Position numbers and translations under genes: made by a program. The notes under the pieces were generated by a model that worked only from the letters and a program-made list of their open reading frames with translations, had not been told where the DNA came from and ran no database searches. Source: Gammaproteobacteria bacterium (GTDB taxonomy: Bacteria > Pseudomonadota > Gammaproteobacteria > Xanthomonadales > SZUA-36). Taken from it: a stretch of 64,000 bases of DNA. Numbering within the stretch: the stretch's first letter is position 1; each line of letters starts with the position of its first letter. The stretch lies in the NCBI GenBank assembly GCA_030428105.1, contig JAUIBE010000008.1:62001-126000 (forward strand), read 5' to 3'. This document shows, piece after piece, positions 16,821 to 26,332 of this stretch.

Positions 16821-18515
16821 ATGAAAAATACAAAGCCCAGATTGCCCGCCGCCATGGTCAAAATTGCTGTTTCGCTCGCCTTGCTGATGCTGTTGGGCGC
16901 CTGCAAACCGGCAGAGCCACCTGCGCAATCCCTCGATGACCTGGTAAGTGAATACGCACAAAGCCAGCGGCGTGAAGGGGGGATGGCCCAGCTGCCCGAC
17001 GTTTCCGCGGAAACGTTTCTGCTGGAGATCCAGGCCAATCGCGACTTGCTGGCACGGGTTCGCGACGTCGATCCAACGGGTTTGAGCCCGGACGAAGATA
17101 TCGATCGCAGGCTATTGATTGGCTTGCTGGAATCTGATGTCTTCACCGCGGAAGAACGGCGTATTTGGGAGGTCGATCCGGCCCTGTACGTGCCCGCCTA
17201 TCAAGTGGGGCAGCTGCTGGGCGCGCTGCTAGCCGAGCCTTCGGCAGAATCTGTCGCGGCATTGAGCCAACTGCTCGCCCAGGTGCCCGCTCGCATGGTT
17301 ATCGCGAAGGAAAACCTCGAGAACCCGCCGCAGCGTTTTACCGAGGCAGCCATCTTCAAAACCCAGGGCACCATTGGCAGCATCGAGGAGGGAATCGCCG
17401 CCAGCAGTGATTTCGCCGATGCGGAATTCCAACGTGTGACCGGTGAGGCGCTGGCGGCACTCAAGGACTACGAAGCGTTTCTGCAAGATGAGTTGCTGCC
17501 GCGCTCGACTGGCACCTGGGCGGCCGGCAAGGCGTACTACGATTACGTTCTTCAACACCGCTGGTTTCTGGATGCCGATGCCGACACCATCCTCGCTCGC
17601 GGCCTGGCTGCTTTTGAAGAAACCGAGGCGCTGGCCCAGCAAGTCAGCGAGCGCATCGAGCCCGGCAAGCACTGGAGCGAGGTGTACGAAACCCTGAAAG
17701 ATGAGCACCCGCCCGCCGATGGTATCAAGGCGGCCTACCAGGCCAGCATGGATGCGGCACGCGAGTTCGTCATCCAGCACCGGATTGTCACCCTGCCTGA
17801 AGGTGAGCGCGTGGTGACGGTGGATACGCCCCCAGCCATGCGCCGTTCATCACCCTTCGGCACGTTCCAGTCGGTAGATGCCTTTGGTGACGGACTCGAG
17901 GGCCGCCTAGTGCTAACGCCGATTGAAAGCTGGATGACGCCCGAGCAGCAGGCCGGCCGCCTGCGCTCGCACCACGATGCCTGGATCCCGGTTATTGCGG
18001 TTCACGAGGCTTATCCCGGCCACCACGTTGCCGCACTGAAGGTGCGCGAGAACCCGCGCTTGTTACGCAAGATCGTCCACGAGCCGATTTTTTCCGAGGG
18101 ATGGGGCCTGCTCACCGAGGAATTGATGTTTGAACAAGGCTTCCTGGTGGGCGATGACGTGCGCCTGACACAGCTAAGGAACCGCCTTTGGCGCGCCGCA
18201 CGGGTGATCCTGGATGTCAGTTTGCATACCGGCCGGATGACCTTCGAAGAAGCCGTCGACTTCCTCGCCGAACGGGTGCGCTTTGAACGTTATGCCGCGG
18301 AGTTGGAAGTGGGCATGTATATCGAACGGCCAACCTACGTGCTTGGTTACCTGATCGGCATGGAAGAGATCATGGATATTCGCGAAGAGTGGATCGCAAC
18401 GTTTGGCGAGCCAAACCCGCCCAGCACGTTCTACGATGCGCTGCTGACCGCCGGGGCGATTCCGCCGATGCTGGTGCGGGAGTCGTTGCTCGGCACCAAG
18501 CGAGAAGCTCCCTGA
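16821..18515 (+). CDS. DUF885 lipoprotein, probable zinc carboxypeptidase-like
   Basis: A protein of about 564 residues. The start is uncertain: ATGs at 16797, 16821 and 16854 all work and none has a good ribosome-binding site. A lipobox LLMLLGAC follows the hydrophobic helix, so it is a lipoprotein. The body is the DUF885 family: an all-helical M2/M3-like metallopeptidase fold. The zinc motif HEAYPGHHVAALKV is visible, followed by EGWGLLTEELMFEQGF, which supplies the third ligand. Related proteins are annotated as X-Pro dipeptidyl or carboxypeptidases. It is divergent from the glutamine-synthetase-like gene; the AT-rich bases 16780-16850 between them probably hold promoters. Confidence 0.85.
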   Translation: MKNTKPRLPAAMVKIAVSLALLMLLGACKPAEPPAQSLDDLVSEYAQSQRREGGMAQLPDVSAETFLLEIQANRDLLARVRDVDPTGLSPDEDIDRRLLIGLLESDVFTAEERRIWEVDPALYVPAYQVGQLLGALLAEPSAESVAALSQLLAQVPARMVIAKENLENPPQRFTEAAIFKTQGTIGSIEEGIAASSDFADAEFQRVTGEALAALKDYEAFLQDELLPRSTGTWAAGKAYYDYVLQHRWFLDADADTILARGLAAFEETEALAQQVSERIEPGKHWSEVYETLKDEHPPADGIKAAYQASMDAAREFVIQHRIVTLPEGERVVTVDTPPAMRRSSPFGTFQSVDAFGDGLEGRLVLTPIESWMTPEQQAGRLRSHHDAWIPVIAVHEAYPGHHVAALKVRENPRLLRKIVHEPIFSEGWGLLTEELMFEQGFLVGDDVRLTQLRNRLWRAARVILDVSLHTGRMTFEEAVDFLAERVRFERYAAELEVGMYIERPTYVLGYLIGMEEIMDIREEWIATFGEPNPPSTFYDALLTAGAIPPMLVRESLLGTKREAP

Positions 18516-18531
18516 AGCCCCTGGTGAGGAG

Positions 18532-20187
18532 CTAATTCACCACAAGGTAAGCATTGGGCAATGCCTCAACCTTGTGGGTGACTTTTCCGGTAGCGGTGTC
18601 CACCACCCGTAAACCGCTCTCATTGGCGAAATAGGCGCGCCCCATTTCCTCTTCATAGCCCGCGAACACGCCTTCACTTAAGCGTAGTTCTTCGCGGTTG
18701 CCGTTCGGATCAATCAGGACAATTTCATCCTTGCCGAACACCCAGATTGACTCTCCATTACGCTGCCTGGCCAACAACAGCGGCTTTTTTACATTGATCA
18801 GCTTTTCTCGCTTCAACGACCTCGCATCCAGCACCGTAACATCATTGGTCTGGTTATTGATCACGTACAGAAAGCGTTCTTGTGTATCGCTTTGCATGCT
18901 GGTATCTGGTGGTGGCGGGTAAAACATGGGTGCAAATCCGCCACTGATCGATGCAACGCCGACCGATAGGGCGACTGCGGCCGATCCATAGCCAATCTTT
19001 TTCATCATGCTGCCGGCTCGCGAGACCTCAACCGCCTGGTCCCTTTGCAGGTCAACCACCGCCACTTTCGAGGTCAGGTCCTGCTTAAGGTAAGCCAGGG
19101 TGCCCGTGGCGTTTAGCGTTGCTGACGTGGGGTGGATCCCGAGGTGGTCCTCAGCCACCACGGTACCGTTAGCCAGGTCCACGAATATGGTCTTTTCCTT
19201 GTGGAAAAACACCGCGCGGTTGGCGGGTTCGCTGACCAGTGCGTATTGTGGGCTAACGAGGTAGTCGGTTTCGATGGTTTTCTCGACATTGCTTCCATCC
19301 ACGCGCCACACCACCAGGCCTTCGTCTTTCAGTGAGCCGCGGGCGCCGAAGTAGTCGTATTGGTTGTTCGCGGCCCTGAATAGTGGGGTTGCCTCGTACC
19401 CAAGCTTGGCCCCTGCAGATTTTTCCCCCGTTTCTATGTCCACCTGGTGCAGGTACACCACGTCGCCATAGACCAGTTCATGGCTGCGATCGCGCTTCTC
19501 GATCGCGACCTTTCGCGCGGCAAACACCAGCAGGGTGTCAGAGGTTGTGCTGAACTCGAAGCGCAACTTCGTATGTGGCGCAAAGGTGTGACTCGCCAGG
19601 GTGACTCCGGTTTCGGAACGCACGACCTGGAGCTCACGCTGCTTGTTCCTGCCGGGGTAGGTGGCTGCGTAGGCGCCACTGGGGAGCAAGAGGCCGTCGT
19701 CAAGTTTCCTGGGAAGTTCGGTGCTGGCCACCCTGTTATGTCCCGGGCGGTCGTATGCTTCCAGCAGCCAGATCTTTTTGGCCTTGCGCAGCACGACCAG
19801 GTGTTTGCCATCACTGGTCACGCGGACAAAGCCCAGGCCGCCATTCAACTTGAAGTGCCGGAGGTTGCCCAGCGGCACTCGGGCCACCTCGGCGAACGAA
19901 TTAGTGGAGAACACAACCAGTTCGGACTCCTTGCTGCGGGCGCCAGGAGCTACCGAATAGAAAAATTCCTTGTTCGGGCCGTAAATGCCGAACAGCAGGT
20001 TGTGGTTGGTTATGGTGCCCAGTTCAGTCGACCGCAGTACGGCGTGGGTTTCTGAATCCAGAAAGGACAGCGTGATCTGGTCCTTTGGCCAACTGGCGGG
20101 TGTGTTGGAGTACACCGCGATCGTATCCGCCTGGCTGGATGCAAAACTTGCGAGCAAAAAAACGAGAAGTGCGATTCTTGTTGTCAT
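18532..20187 (-). CDS. secreted beta-propeller-like hypothetical protein
   Basis: A 551-residue protein from ATG 20187, with AGGGGGA upstream. The signal peptide MTTRIALLVFLLASFASSQA is followed by repeated strand-rich segments such as LVVFSTNSFAEVARVPLGN, VTSDGKHLVVLRKAKKIWLL, IFVDLANGTVVAEDHLGI and NNQTNDVTVLDARSLKREKL, which resemble YVTN/NHL-type propeller blades. A glycine-rich hydrophobic segment (VALSVGVASISGGFAPMFYP) interrupts them near residue 390 and may be a membrane insertion or loop. I do not recognise a named family. It is convergent with the DUF885 gene, 16 nt away. Function unknown. Confidence 0.7.
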   Translation of the reverse strand: MTTRIALLVFLLASFASSQADTIAVYSNTPASWPKDQITLSFLDSETHAVLRSTELGTITNHNLLFGIYGPNKEFFYSVAPGARSKESELVVFSTNSFAEVARVPLGNLRHFKLNGGLGFVRVTSDGKHLVVLRKAKKIWLLEAYDRPGHNRVASTELPRKLDDGLLLPSGAYAATYPGRNKQRELQVVRSETGVTLASHTFAPHTKLRFEFSTTSDTLLVFAARKVAIEKRDRSHELVYGDVVYLHQVDIETGEKSAGAKLGYEATPLFRAANNQYDYFGARGSLKDEGLVVWRVDGSNVEKTIETDYLVSPQYALVSEPANRAVFFHKEKTIFVDLANGTVVAEDHLGIHPTSATLNATGTLAYLKQDLTSKVAVVDLQRDQAVEVSRAGSMMKKIGYGSAAVALSVGVASISGGFAPMFYPPPPDTSMQSDTQERFLYVINNQTNDVTVLDARSLKREKLINVKKPLLLARQRNGESIWVFGKDEIVLIDPNGNREELRLSEGVFAGYEEEMGRAYFANESGLRVVDTATGKVTHKVEALPNAYLVVN

Positions 20188-20376
20188 GGTCAATCCCCCT
20201 GATAACTCTACCATTAATTGGGTGAACCAGAACTTGGGGAGGATCTTTCGCTTTCCACTAAGAACGGTGCGCTAATCCCTGTAAGACTTTCACCTGATGT
20301 GTCGAGGTGGTCTCCAAAGTTATGCGCATGACCGCTAGGATCAATGGAAAGTTGATTGCTAGAAGGAAAAAAGCTT

Positions 20377-20775
20377 ATGGAACATGCAGAAGCAAAAGGC
20401 CTGCTGAGTGCCTTGGCTAACGGCACAAACCCGGTAACCGGCGAGGTCCTGCCGGCAGAAAGCCCCTACAACGAACCGTTGGTCATTCGGGCACTGTTCA
20501 CGGTGCTCAAGTCATCAAGAGGCCCAAGCATCAGGAAAACGCCCGAGGAAAGGATGCAGGACAACCTCGCGGCTGGCCGGCCAAAGATGGCTGGTATGCC
20601 GTGGAACGATGATCAGCGCGCCGAGGCTGCAGAAAAGTTCAAGGGCGGCATGTCCCTACGAGACCTGGCCAGCCACTTTGAACGCACCCAGGGTGCGATT
20701 CATGCCGAGTTGGCGCGGCAGGGGCTAATCGAACCCGACCGCAGGTGGGAAGGGCGCCAGGCAACCGCTGCCTAG
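20377..20775 (+). CDS. small protein with C-terminal helix-turn-helix
   Basis: A 132-residue protein from ATG 20377, with AGAAGGA upstream. The N-terminal motif GLLSALANGTNPVTGEVLP and SPYNEPLVIRALFTVL recurs in bacterial proteins of unknown role. The C-terminal part, WNDDQRAEAAEKFKGGMSLR then DLASHFERTQGAIHAELARQ, reads as a helix-turn-helix of the kind that probes repeated or structured DNA (pattern LA..F.RT.GAI...L...GLI). It may be a small DNA-binding protein. No partner gene is obvious; upstream lies the divergent propeller gene and downstream the convergent permeases. Confidence 0.65.
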   Translation: MEHAEAKGLLSALANGTNPVTGEVLPAESPYNEPLVIRALFTVLKSSRGPSIRKTPEERMQDNLAAGRPKMAGMPWNDDQRAEAAEKFKGGMSLRDLASHFERTQGAIHAELARQGLIEPDRRWEGRQATAA

Positions 20776-20790
20776 CGACTGTCCATCAAG

Positions 20791-21999
20791 CTACACCGTG
20801 CGTGTGGCCACCGCCGGCGGAATGCCTGCCGCGCGCCTGGCCGGTACGAACACCGCCAGGGTGGAAAGTAGCCACAGCGCGACGATGCCGGTGGGCAGAA
20901 AACGCCAGTCGAGACGGGGTGTTTCAAACGACACTTCCAGCCAGTAGGCGATGGCCACCGTCAACGCGCAACCGATGATCGCGCCTGCAGTGGTGATTAC
21001 CCAATTTTCCAGGATGAACTGGCGAATGATGTCGAGGCGCGATGCGCCCAGCGCGCGGCGCGTTCCGATCTGCTTGGTGCGTTGGGTGACATTGAAGGAC
21101 GACAGGCCAACCAGCACCAGGGCGGTGAGGCCCACGAGCAACGTGATCACCAGCACCAGGATGATGGCCATGCCGCGATCGCGGCGATAGGAGGAAGCCG
21201 CCATCTCTTCCAGCGTTTCCACGCTCTTGATTACGCGCCGCTGGTTGGCTTCGCCCAGCTTCTGCTCGATGATGGGCATCAGCTCATCGCGCATGCCGGG
21301 TTCAGTGCGGATGATGTACTTGTTGGTGGTGTAGGCCGGCCGCCCGGGCTGGACGACCACGTGGCCCAGCTTGTCCCAGTTCACCCACGAGCCATGCATG
21401 TGGCCGATGATACCGACGATTGTGGATGGTTCCATGCTGCCCCAATACACCGTTTTGCCCAGTGCTTCCTCATCGGGAAACAGCGCGTCAGCCAGTTCCT
21501 GGGTGACCAGGATGGACGCCGGCGCTGGCAAGTTGGTGGTGGGCAGGTAGTCGTTGATTTCTTCCGGGTAAAAATTACGCCCCCGGTCGAGCTTGATGCC
21601 CAGCGAGTCCAGTCCGTTTTCATCCCAGCGGTAGCGCGCGGTGCTGGTTGGCTCGATGGCCTCGTCGGCCACCGTTCGCAAACCGGTGCCCGAACCCGAC
21701 CCGCTTAGCGGCACATGGTTGGAAATGGTGGCGGTAATCACCCCGGGTATGGCCTTGATCAGGTCGAGGTCATTGCGAATGCTGCTCACCGTGTCAAAGT
21801 CCTCGCCAAAACCTCGCACGTAGGCAACCACCACGTTATTCACGTCCATGCCGGTTTCGCGGTTCATTTTCTCGATCCGCTGGATCACGATAAACAGCGA
21901 GTTGATGACGATGGCCAGGGTGACGGCGACCTGTAACGCCACCAGCAGCGGGCCGGTTTTGTTGCGCATCAGCGAAGACAGCATTGGGCGAAATCCCAT
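20791..21999 (-). CDS. FtsX/MacB-type ABC transporter permease
   Basis: A 402-residue permease. An N-terminal membrane helix (GPLLVALQVAVTLAIVINSLFI) is followed by a large periplasmic MacB-core-like domain (about 45-275). The C-terminal FtsX domain has three helices: AIILVLVITLLVGLTALVLV, WVITTAGAIIGCALTVAIAY and a last helix near VALWLLSTLAVFV. RTKQIGTRRALGASRLDIIR is the typical cytoplasmic coupling loop. It is 10 nt downstream of a paralogous permease, so the two probably form a heterodimer. No ATPase gene is adjacent. The substrate is not predictable; MacB relatives export peptides or transmit mechanical signals. Confidence 0.85.
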   Translation of the reverse strand: MGFRPMLSSLMRNKTGPLLVALQVAVTLAIVINSLFIVIQRIEKMNRETGMDVNNVVVAYVRGFGEDFDTVSSIRNDLDLIKAIPGVITATISNHVPLSGSGSGTGLRTVADEAIEPTSTARYRWDENGLDSLGIKLDRGRNFYPEEINDYLPTTNLPAPASILVTQELADALFPDEEALGKTVYWGSMEPSTIVGIIGHMHGSWVNWDKLGHVVVQPGRPAYTTNKYIIRTEPGMRDELMPIIEQKLGEANQRRVIKSVETLEEMAASSYRRDRGMAIILVLVITLLVGLTALVLVGLSSFNVTQRTKQIGTRRALGASRLDIIRQFILENWVITTAGAIIGCALTVAIAYWLEVSFETPRLDWRFLPTGIVALWLLSTLAVFVPARRAAGIPPAVATRTV

Positions 22000-22009
22000 G
22001 GTGCGGCTC

Positions 22010-23326
22010 CTATAGCGTTTTCAGTTGCGAGGCGGGTGGAATCTGGCACACGCGCCAGGCGGGATAGAGGCCCGCCAGGATGCCGCTGGCCACGGACAAC
22101 CCGATGGCGGTTGCTGTCATCACCCAATCAAGCCGGGCCAGGCCGGGCGGCGGTTCGTACAGGGCAATGATGCCTTTCAGGCCCAGCATCGCCAGGCCAA
22201 GGCCGATCAGGCCACCGGCCACGCCAATCACCGCCACTTCAACAATTTGCTGCCGAAAAATGGTTCTGCGGTCGGCGCCCAGCGCGCGCCGCAGGCTGAC
22301 TTCACCTTTCTTGCCCACGAACTTGGTCAGCAGCAGGGCGATGGTGCTGAGAATGCACACCAGCAGGAACATGAAGGAAAGGCCCACCAGCACTTTCGAG
22401 TCGTTGGAAACCACCTCGTGGTATTCCATCCACTCCATCACGTCATAGATGTTGTTGTTCATGGGCCGCTCGAAGCGACCGAGCTGTTTTTGGCCTTCCA
22501 CGTAGGCGTCGAGGTGCTCGATGTAGGCTTCCCTGCCGCGCGGGCTGTCCAGCTCGACAAAGTACTGCACCCACACCGATTCAGAGTTGAGCCACTGCTC
22601 AAAGGTCTCGATGTCCTCGGATTTCCAGCCCCAGTCGCTACCAGCCGAGCCCAGCTCCAGTTCGCGCGTCAGGTTAAAGGGAATGAACATGTCCTGCACT
22701 TCCTGGAATCCGCCGTTGATCGGGTCGTAGAAACGCGGCACTGGCTCCCAGGTATCGGCAACGCCAACCACGCGAAAGCGCCGGTCTTGAATCAACAATT
22801 CGCGGCCCACGCTGTTCTCTCCGCCGAACAGTCGCTCATTCAGTTGACGCGTTAGCACGGCAACCGTGGCGGCCGCGGTATCGGCGCCCTGGTCCCAGCC
22901 GCTGCCATACAGGAAAGGCACGTTGAACATGGCGAAAAAGTCTGAAGTGGCTGCCCTTGCGCCAACTTCGAAAGGGAGCTCGCCCGCATTTTCCGGCTCG
23001 ATGATCAGGCTGGTTTCAAACATCGCGGTCTGGCGTTTGCCTTCCGCCAGGTTCACCAGCCGCTCGGCATCGGCGTAAGTCAGTTGGTGCGGAGCGCGTT
23101 CCGGGCGGTCGTCATCAAACGGCCGCAACGGGTTCCAGCTATCCAGGGTGATTGCGAACAGGACATCGCTTTTTTGGGGAATCGGGTTACCACTCATCAT
23201 GTAGTGAACGGTGAGGGTGGTCATGCTCACCCCGATGCCCACCGCGATGGCGGCAATCATCAGCGTTGTCATGATGGGGTTGCGGCGCATGCTGCGCAGT
23301 GCAAGCTTGATGTTGTATCTGAACAT
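22010..23326 (-). CDS. FtsX/MacB-type ABC transporter permease
   Basis: A 438-residue permease and first gene of the pair. The N-terminal helix PIMTTLMIAAIAVGIGVSM precedes a periplasmic MacB-core domain with FNVPFLYGSGWDQGADTAAA and RELLIQDRRFRVVGVADTWE. The FtsX domain contains LSFMFLLVCILSTIALLLTK, the coupling loop KGEVSLRRALGADRRTIFRQ and two more helices. The periplasmic domain differs from that of its partner, as expected for heterodimeric exporters. The ATP-binding subunit and any membrane-fusion protein must lie elsewhere. No strong promoter elements are visible in the gap toward 23487. Confidence 0.85.
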   Translation of the reverse strand: MFRYNIKLALRSMRRNPIMTTLMIAAIAVGIGVSMTTLTVHYMMSGNPIPQKSDVLFAITLDSWNPLRPFDDDRPERAPHQLTYADAERLVNLAEGKRQTAMFETSLIIEPENAGELPFEVGARAATSDFFAMFNVPFLYGSGWDQGADTAAATVAVLTRQLNERLFGGENSVGRELLIQDRRFRVVGVADTWEPVPRFYDPINGGFQEVQDMFIPFNLTRELELGSAGSDWGWKSEDIETFEQWLNSESVWVQYFVELDSPRGREAYIEHLDAYVEGQKQLGRFERPMNNNIYDVMEWMEYHEVVSNDSKVLVGLSFMFLLVCILSTIALLLTKFVGKKGEVSLRRALGADRRTIFRQQIVEVAVIGVAGGLIGLGLAMLGLKGIIALYEPPPGLARLDWVMTATAIGLSVASGILAGLYPAWRVCQIPPASQLKTL

Positions 23327-23486
23327 GTTGTTGTTAGATGCCGATCGTCTCGATGGGGTTGCACTAAGTTAGACGCAGCAAAAACGAATCCGTTACGTCA
23401 CGCCCTCAAATGACTTGTGCGCTGGGCTTCGGATATATTGCCCGGGTAGGCGTAGCGCGTTCGACACGCGGGATTGGGTGCTAAAG

Positions 23487-24878
23487 ATGGAACTGGAGTT
23501 TTTTGGCGCAGCAGGGGAGGTCACGGGCTCGTGTCACATCCTGCGCGTGGGTGGCAAAACGGTATTGCTTGACTGTGGACTGATACAGGGCAGCCGTGCG
23601 GACGAAGAGCGCAATGCCCAACCGTTTCCGTTTGATGCGGCAAACATCGACGCCGTGGTGCTCAGCCACGCACATCTTGATCACTGCGGTCGTTTGCCGC
23701 TGCTGGTCAAGCGGGGTTTTCGCGGGCCGATCTTTGCTCATCGCGCCTCATGCGAGTTGGCGGCCATTTTGCTGGCTGATGCGGCGCGGCTGGAGGCACG
23801 CGATGCCGAGTACCTGAGCCGCAAGCTGGGCAAGCGAATCAAGCCGTTGTTTACCGAGGAAGAGGCGGCGGCCACGGTTCGAAGGTTCGAGCCGCGGTCT
23901 TATCGCAAGCCTTTCGAGGTGACCCCAGGTGTGGAGGTGCGATTTCGCGATGCGGGCCATATCCTCGGTTCCTGCGCGGTGGAAGTGAAGGCCAGTGATG
24001 CCGGGGTGGAGCGTCGTATCGTGTTTTCCGGTGATCTTGGCCAGTTTGACACGCCGATCCTGCATGACCCGGAGTGCATCCAGAGCGCCCATGTTGTGTT
24101 AATGGAATCCACCTACGGCAACCGGCGCCACCGGGATCGTTCCGAAACAGAACGTGAGATTGGCGAAATCATTGCCCAGGCCGCCGCCCACCAGGGCAAC
24201 ATCATGATTCCAGCGTTTGCCATTGGCCGCAGCCAGGAAATCCTTTACCTGCTGGGCAAGCACTACGAGGAGTGGGGGTTAGAGCGCTTCCAGGTTTTCC
24301 TCGACAGCCCGATGGCCATCGAGGCATCACGGGTCTATTGGAACAACCCCCAGTTGTTCGATGAAGAGGCGACCCGCCTGAGGGCTGAAAAGGGCGGCAT
24401 GCCGTTGTTGCCCAACCTGAAGTTGACGCAAACCCCGGAAGAATCCATCGCCATCAACCGGATTCGCTCGGGCGCGATCATTATTGCCGGCAGTGGCATG
24501 TGCAACGGCGGGCGCATTGTGCATCACTTCAAGCAGAACATAGAAAACCCCGACAACCAGGTCATCGTGGTGGGTTACATGGCCCGTGGTTCGCTGGGCC
24601 GGCGCCTGGTGGATGGCGCTGAGCGCGTGCGCATTCACGGCCATGATTACCGCGTCAGGGCGCAGATTCACACCGTGGGTGGGCTTTCCGCGCACGGCGA
24701 CCAGGATGACCTGGCGCGCTGGTACGAGTGCCTGGAAGGGCGTCCACCGGTTTACCTGGTGCACGGCGAGGAATCCAGCCAGGCCGCTTTTGCTGACTAC
24801 CTGGGCCGCAGGAATGGCGCAACGGTGCACCAGGCCAGGCCCGGTGAAACGCTGGACCTTGGCGCTTTGCCGGGCTAG
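23487..24878 (+). CDS. beta-CASP metallo-beta-lactamase RNA exonuclease family protein
   Basis: A 463-residue protein from ATG MELEFFGAAGEVTGS. It has the MBL zinc motif SHAHLDHCGRLPLL, a further ligand His in the AGHILGSCAVEV segment and Asp in VFSGDLGQFDTP. A beta-CASP insertion (about 180-370) includes PAFAIGRSQEILYLL. The C-terminal motifs SGMCNGGRIVHHF, GGLSAHGDQDDL and VYLVHGEES are typical of the RNA-specificity module (RMMBL). Members process or degrade RNA; bacterial ones of this size are often simply called MBL-fold RNA metabolizing hydrolases. Location is cytoplasmic. It is 36 nt upstream of the M20 peptidase gene. Confidence 0.92.
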   Translation: MELEFFGAAGEVTGSCHILRVGGKTVLLDCGLIQGSRADEERNAQPFPFDAANIDAVVLSHAHLDHCGRLPLLVKRGFRGPIFAHRASCELAAILLADAARLEARDAEYLSRKLGKRIKPLFTEEEAAATVRRFEPRSYRKPFEVTPGVEVRFRDAGHILGSCAVEVKASDAGVERRIVFSGDLGQFDTPILHDPECIQSAHVVLMESTYGNRRHRDRSETEREIGEIIAQAAAHQGNIMIPAFAIGRSQEILYLLGKHYEEWGLERFQVFLDSPMAIEASRVYWNNPQLFDEEATRLRAEKGGMPLLPNLKLTQTPEESIAINRIRSGAIIIAGSGMCNGGRIVHHFKQNIENPDNQVIVVGYMARGSLGRRLVDGAERVRIHGHDYRVRAQIHTVGGLSAHGDQDDLARWYECLEGRPPVYLVHGEESSQAAFADYLGRRNGATVHQARPGETLDLGALPG

Positions 24879-24901
24879 TTCTTGTTACCCCGCTTTCAAA
24901 C

Positions 24902-24916
24902 TATACTTCCGCCATG
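24902..24916 (+). promoter_or_regulatory. -10 box adjacent to start codon
   Basis: TATACT at 24902-24907 is followed by 6 nt and the ATG at 24914. There is no Shine-Dalgarno sequence. This is the same geometry as at 4390 and 7232. Confidence 0.42.
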
Positions 24917-26323
24917 AAACTCCAAACGATTGTTACAAGCTGTTGTGCCCTGGCCCTGGCTTTTTCCGCCCCGGTATCGGGCTTTGTTGAAGCCACGGAT
25001 GCTGATCGCGCCAAGGCCTTCGAGATTTTTGCCAATATTGTTTCCATTCGCTCGGCTGCCGGGCATGGCAAAGTGCCCGAGGTGGCCGCGTACCTGGCTG
25101 GCGAGTTCACGGCCGCAGGCTTTCCTGAGCAGGATGTGGAAATTCGTCCCCTGGATGAAACGGCATCACTGGTGGTGCGCTACCGGGGTGACGGGTCTTC
25201 AGGCAAGGCGCCCATCCTGTTCCTTGCGCACATGGATGTGGTGGACGCACTGCCCGAGGATTGGGAGCTGAATCCCTTCACCGTCACCGAGAAGGATGGC
25301 TACTTCTTTGGTCGTGGCGTGGCCGACAACAAGTACGGCGTGATGAATCTCACCCAGTCGTTTATCCGCCTCAAGCGCGAGGGCTTCACGCCCAACCGTG
25401 ACCTGATCATCGTGTTTACCGGTGATGAGGAAACCACCATGCTCACCACCCAGGCCCTGGCGGCCGACCCCGAGCTTGCCAGTGCCGAATTTGCGCTTAA
25501 CTCCGATGGCGGGGGCGGTGCGATTACCGCGGAAGGCCAGGTGCTTCCGTACTACATGCAAATCGCCGAGAAAACCTATGCCACGTTCATCCTCACCGCG
25601 CACAATCCCGGCGGGCACTCTTCCCGCCCTAGGCCGGACAACGCCATTTATGACCTGGCGCGAGCGCTGCTGAAGATCGAGGCTTACCAGTTTCCTGTCA
25701 TGTCCAACGCGGCGACCATCGCCTCGGCGAAATCGGATGGGGAGGAGCTAGGCGGTGAGATTGGCAAGGCGTTGCTGGCCTTCAGCGAGGATCCGTCTGA
25801 CGCGGAAGCCATCGCGGTCATACGTGGCAACCTCGACTACGCAAACATGCTTGGCACCACGTGTATCGCAACCATGCTGGATGCCGGGCACGCCGAGAAC
25901 GCGCTGCCGCAAACCGCCAGCGCCACGATTAATTGCCGGATTTTTCCGGGCGTGGAAATTGAGGATGTGCGCCAGACCCTGGTGGATGTCATTGGCAATG
26001 ACGAGCTGGAACTGGGCCTGGGGCCGGACCTCTACGTGGCAAGCCCCACCTCGGAACCCCGGGAGGATGTCAACAACGCACTACGCGCCGCGCTGTTTAC
26101 CCGCTACCCGGATATCGGGATTGTGCCAAGCATGAGTTCAGGTGGCTCCGATGGCATGCACTTTCGACGTGCCGGCGTACCCACTTATGGTGTAGCCGCC
26201 GGGTTTAGCATCCTGGGTGAATCTGAAAATGCGCACGGGTTGAATGAGCGCATCAAGGTGGATTTCTTTTACCAGGGCCTCGACCACTGGATGGTGATTA
26301 TCGAGGACCTCGCGGGCTCCTGA
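24914..26323 (+). CDS. secreted M20/M28-type zinc peptidase
   Basis: A 469-residue protein with a signal peptide (to about FSAPVSG). The M20 catalytic domain shows the metal motifs LAHMDVVDALPEDW, GRGVADNKYGVMN, FTGDEETTM and LNSDGGGG. A dimerization (lid) domain (about 215-345) includes ILTAHNPGGHSSRPRPDNAI. The last metal ligand is near AGFSILGESENAHGLNERI. Relatives are carboxypeptidase/dipeptidase-like peptidases; the exported form here would hydrolyse peptides in the periplasm. The start lies right after a -10 box, suggesting its own leaderless transcript despite the short gap to the MBL gene. Confidence 0.9.
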   Translation: MKLQTIVTSCCALALAFSAPVSGFVEATDADRAKAFEIFANIVSIRSAAGHGKVPEVAAYLAGEFTAAGFPEQDVEIRPLDETASLVVRYRGDGSSGKAPILFLAHMDVVDALPEDWELNPFTVTEKDGYFFGRGVADNKYGVMNLTQSFIRLKREGFTPNRDLIIVFTGDEETTMLTTQALAADPELASAEFALNSDGGGGAITAEGQVLPYYMQIAEKTYATFILTAHNPGGHSSRPRPDNAIYDLARALLKIEAYQFPVMSNAATIASAKSDGEELGGEIGKALLAFSEDPSDAEAIAVIRGNLDYANMLGTTCIATMLDAGHAENALPQTASATINCRIFPGVEIEDVRQTLVDVIGNDELELGLGPDLYVASPTSEPREDVNNALRAALFTRYPDIGIVPSMSSGGSDGMHFRRAGVPTYGVAAGFSILGESENAHGLNERIKVDFFYQGLDHWMVIIEDLAGS

Positions 26324-26332
26324 GCGGGGCGC

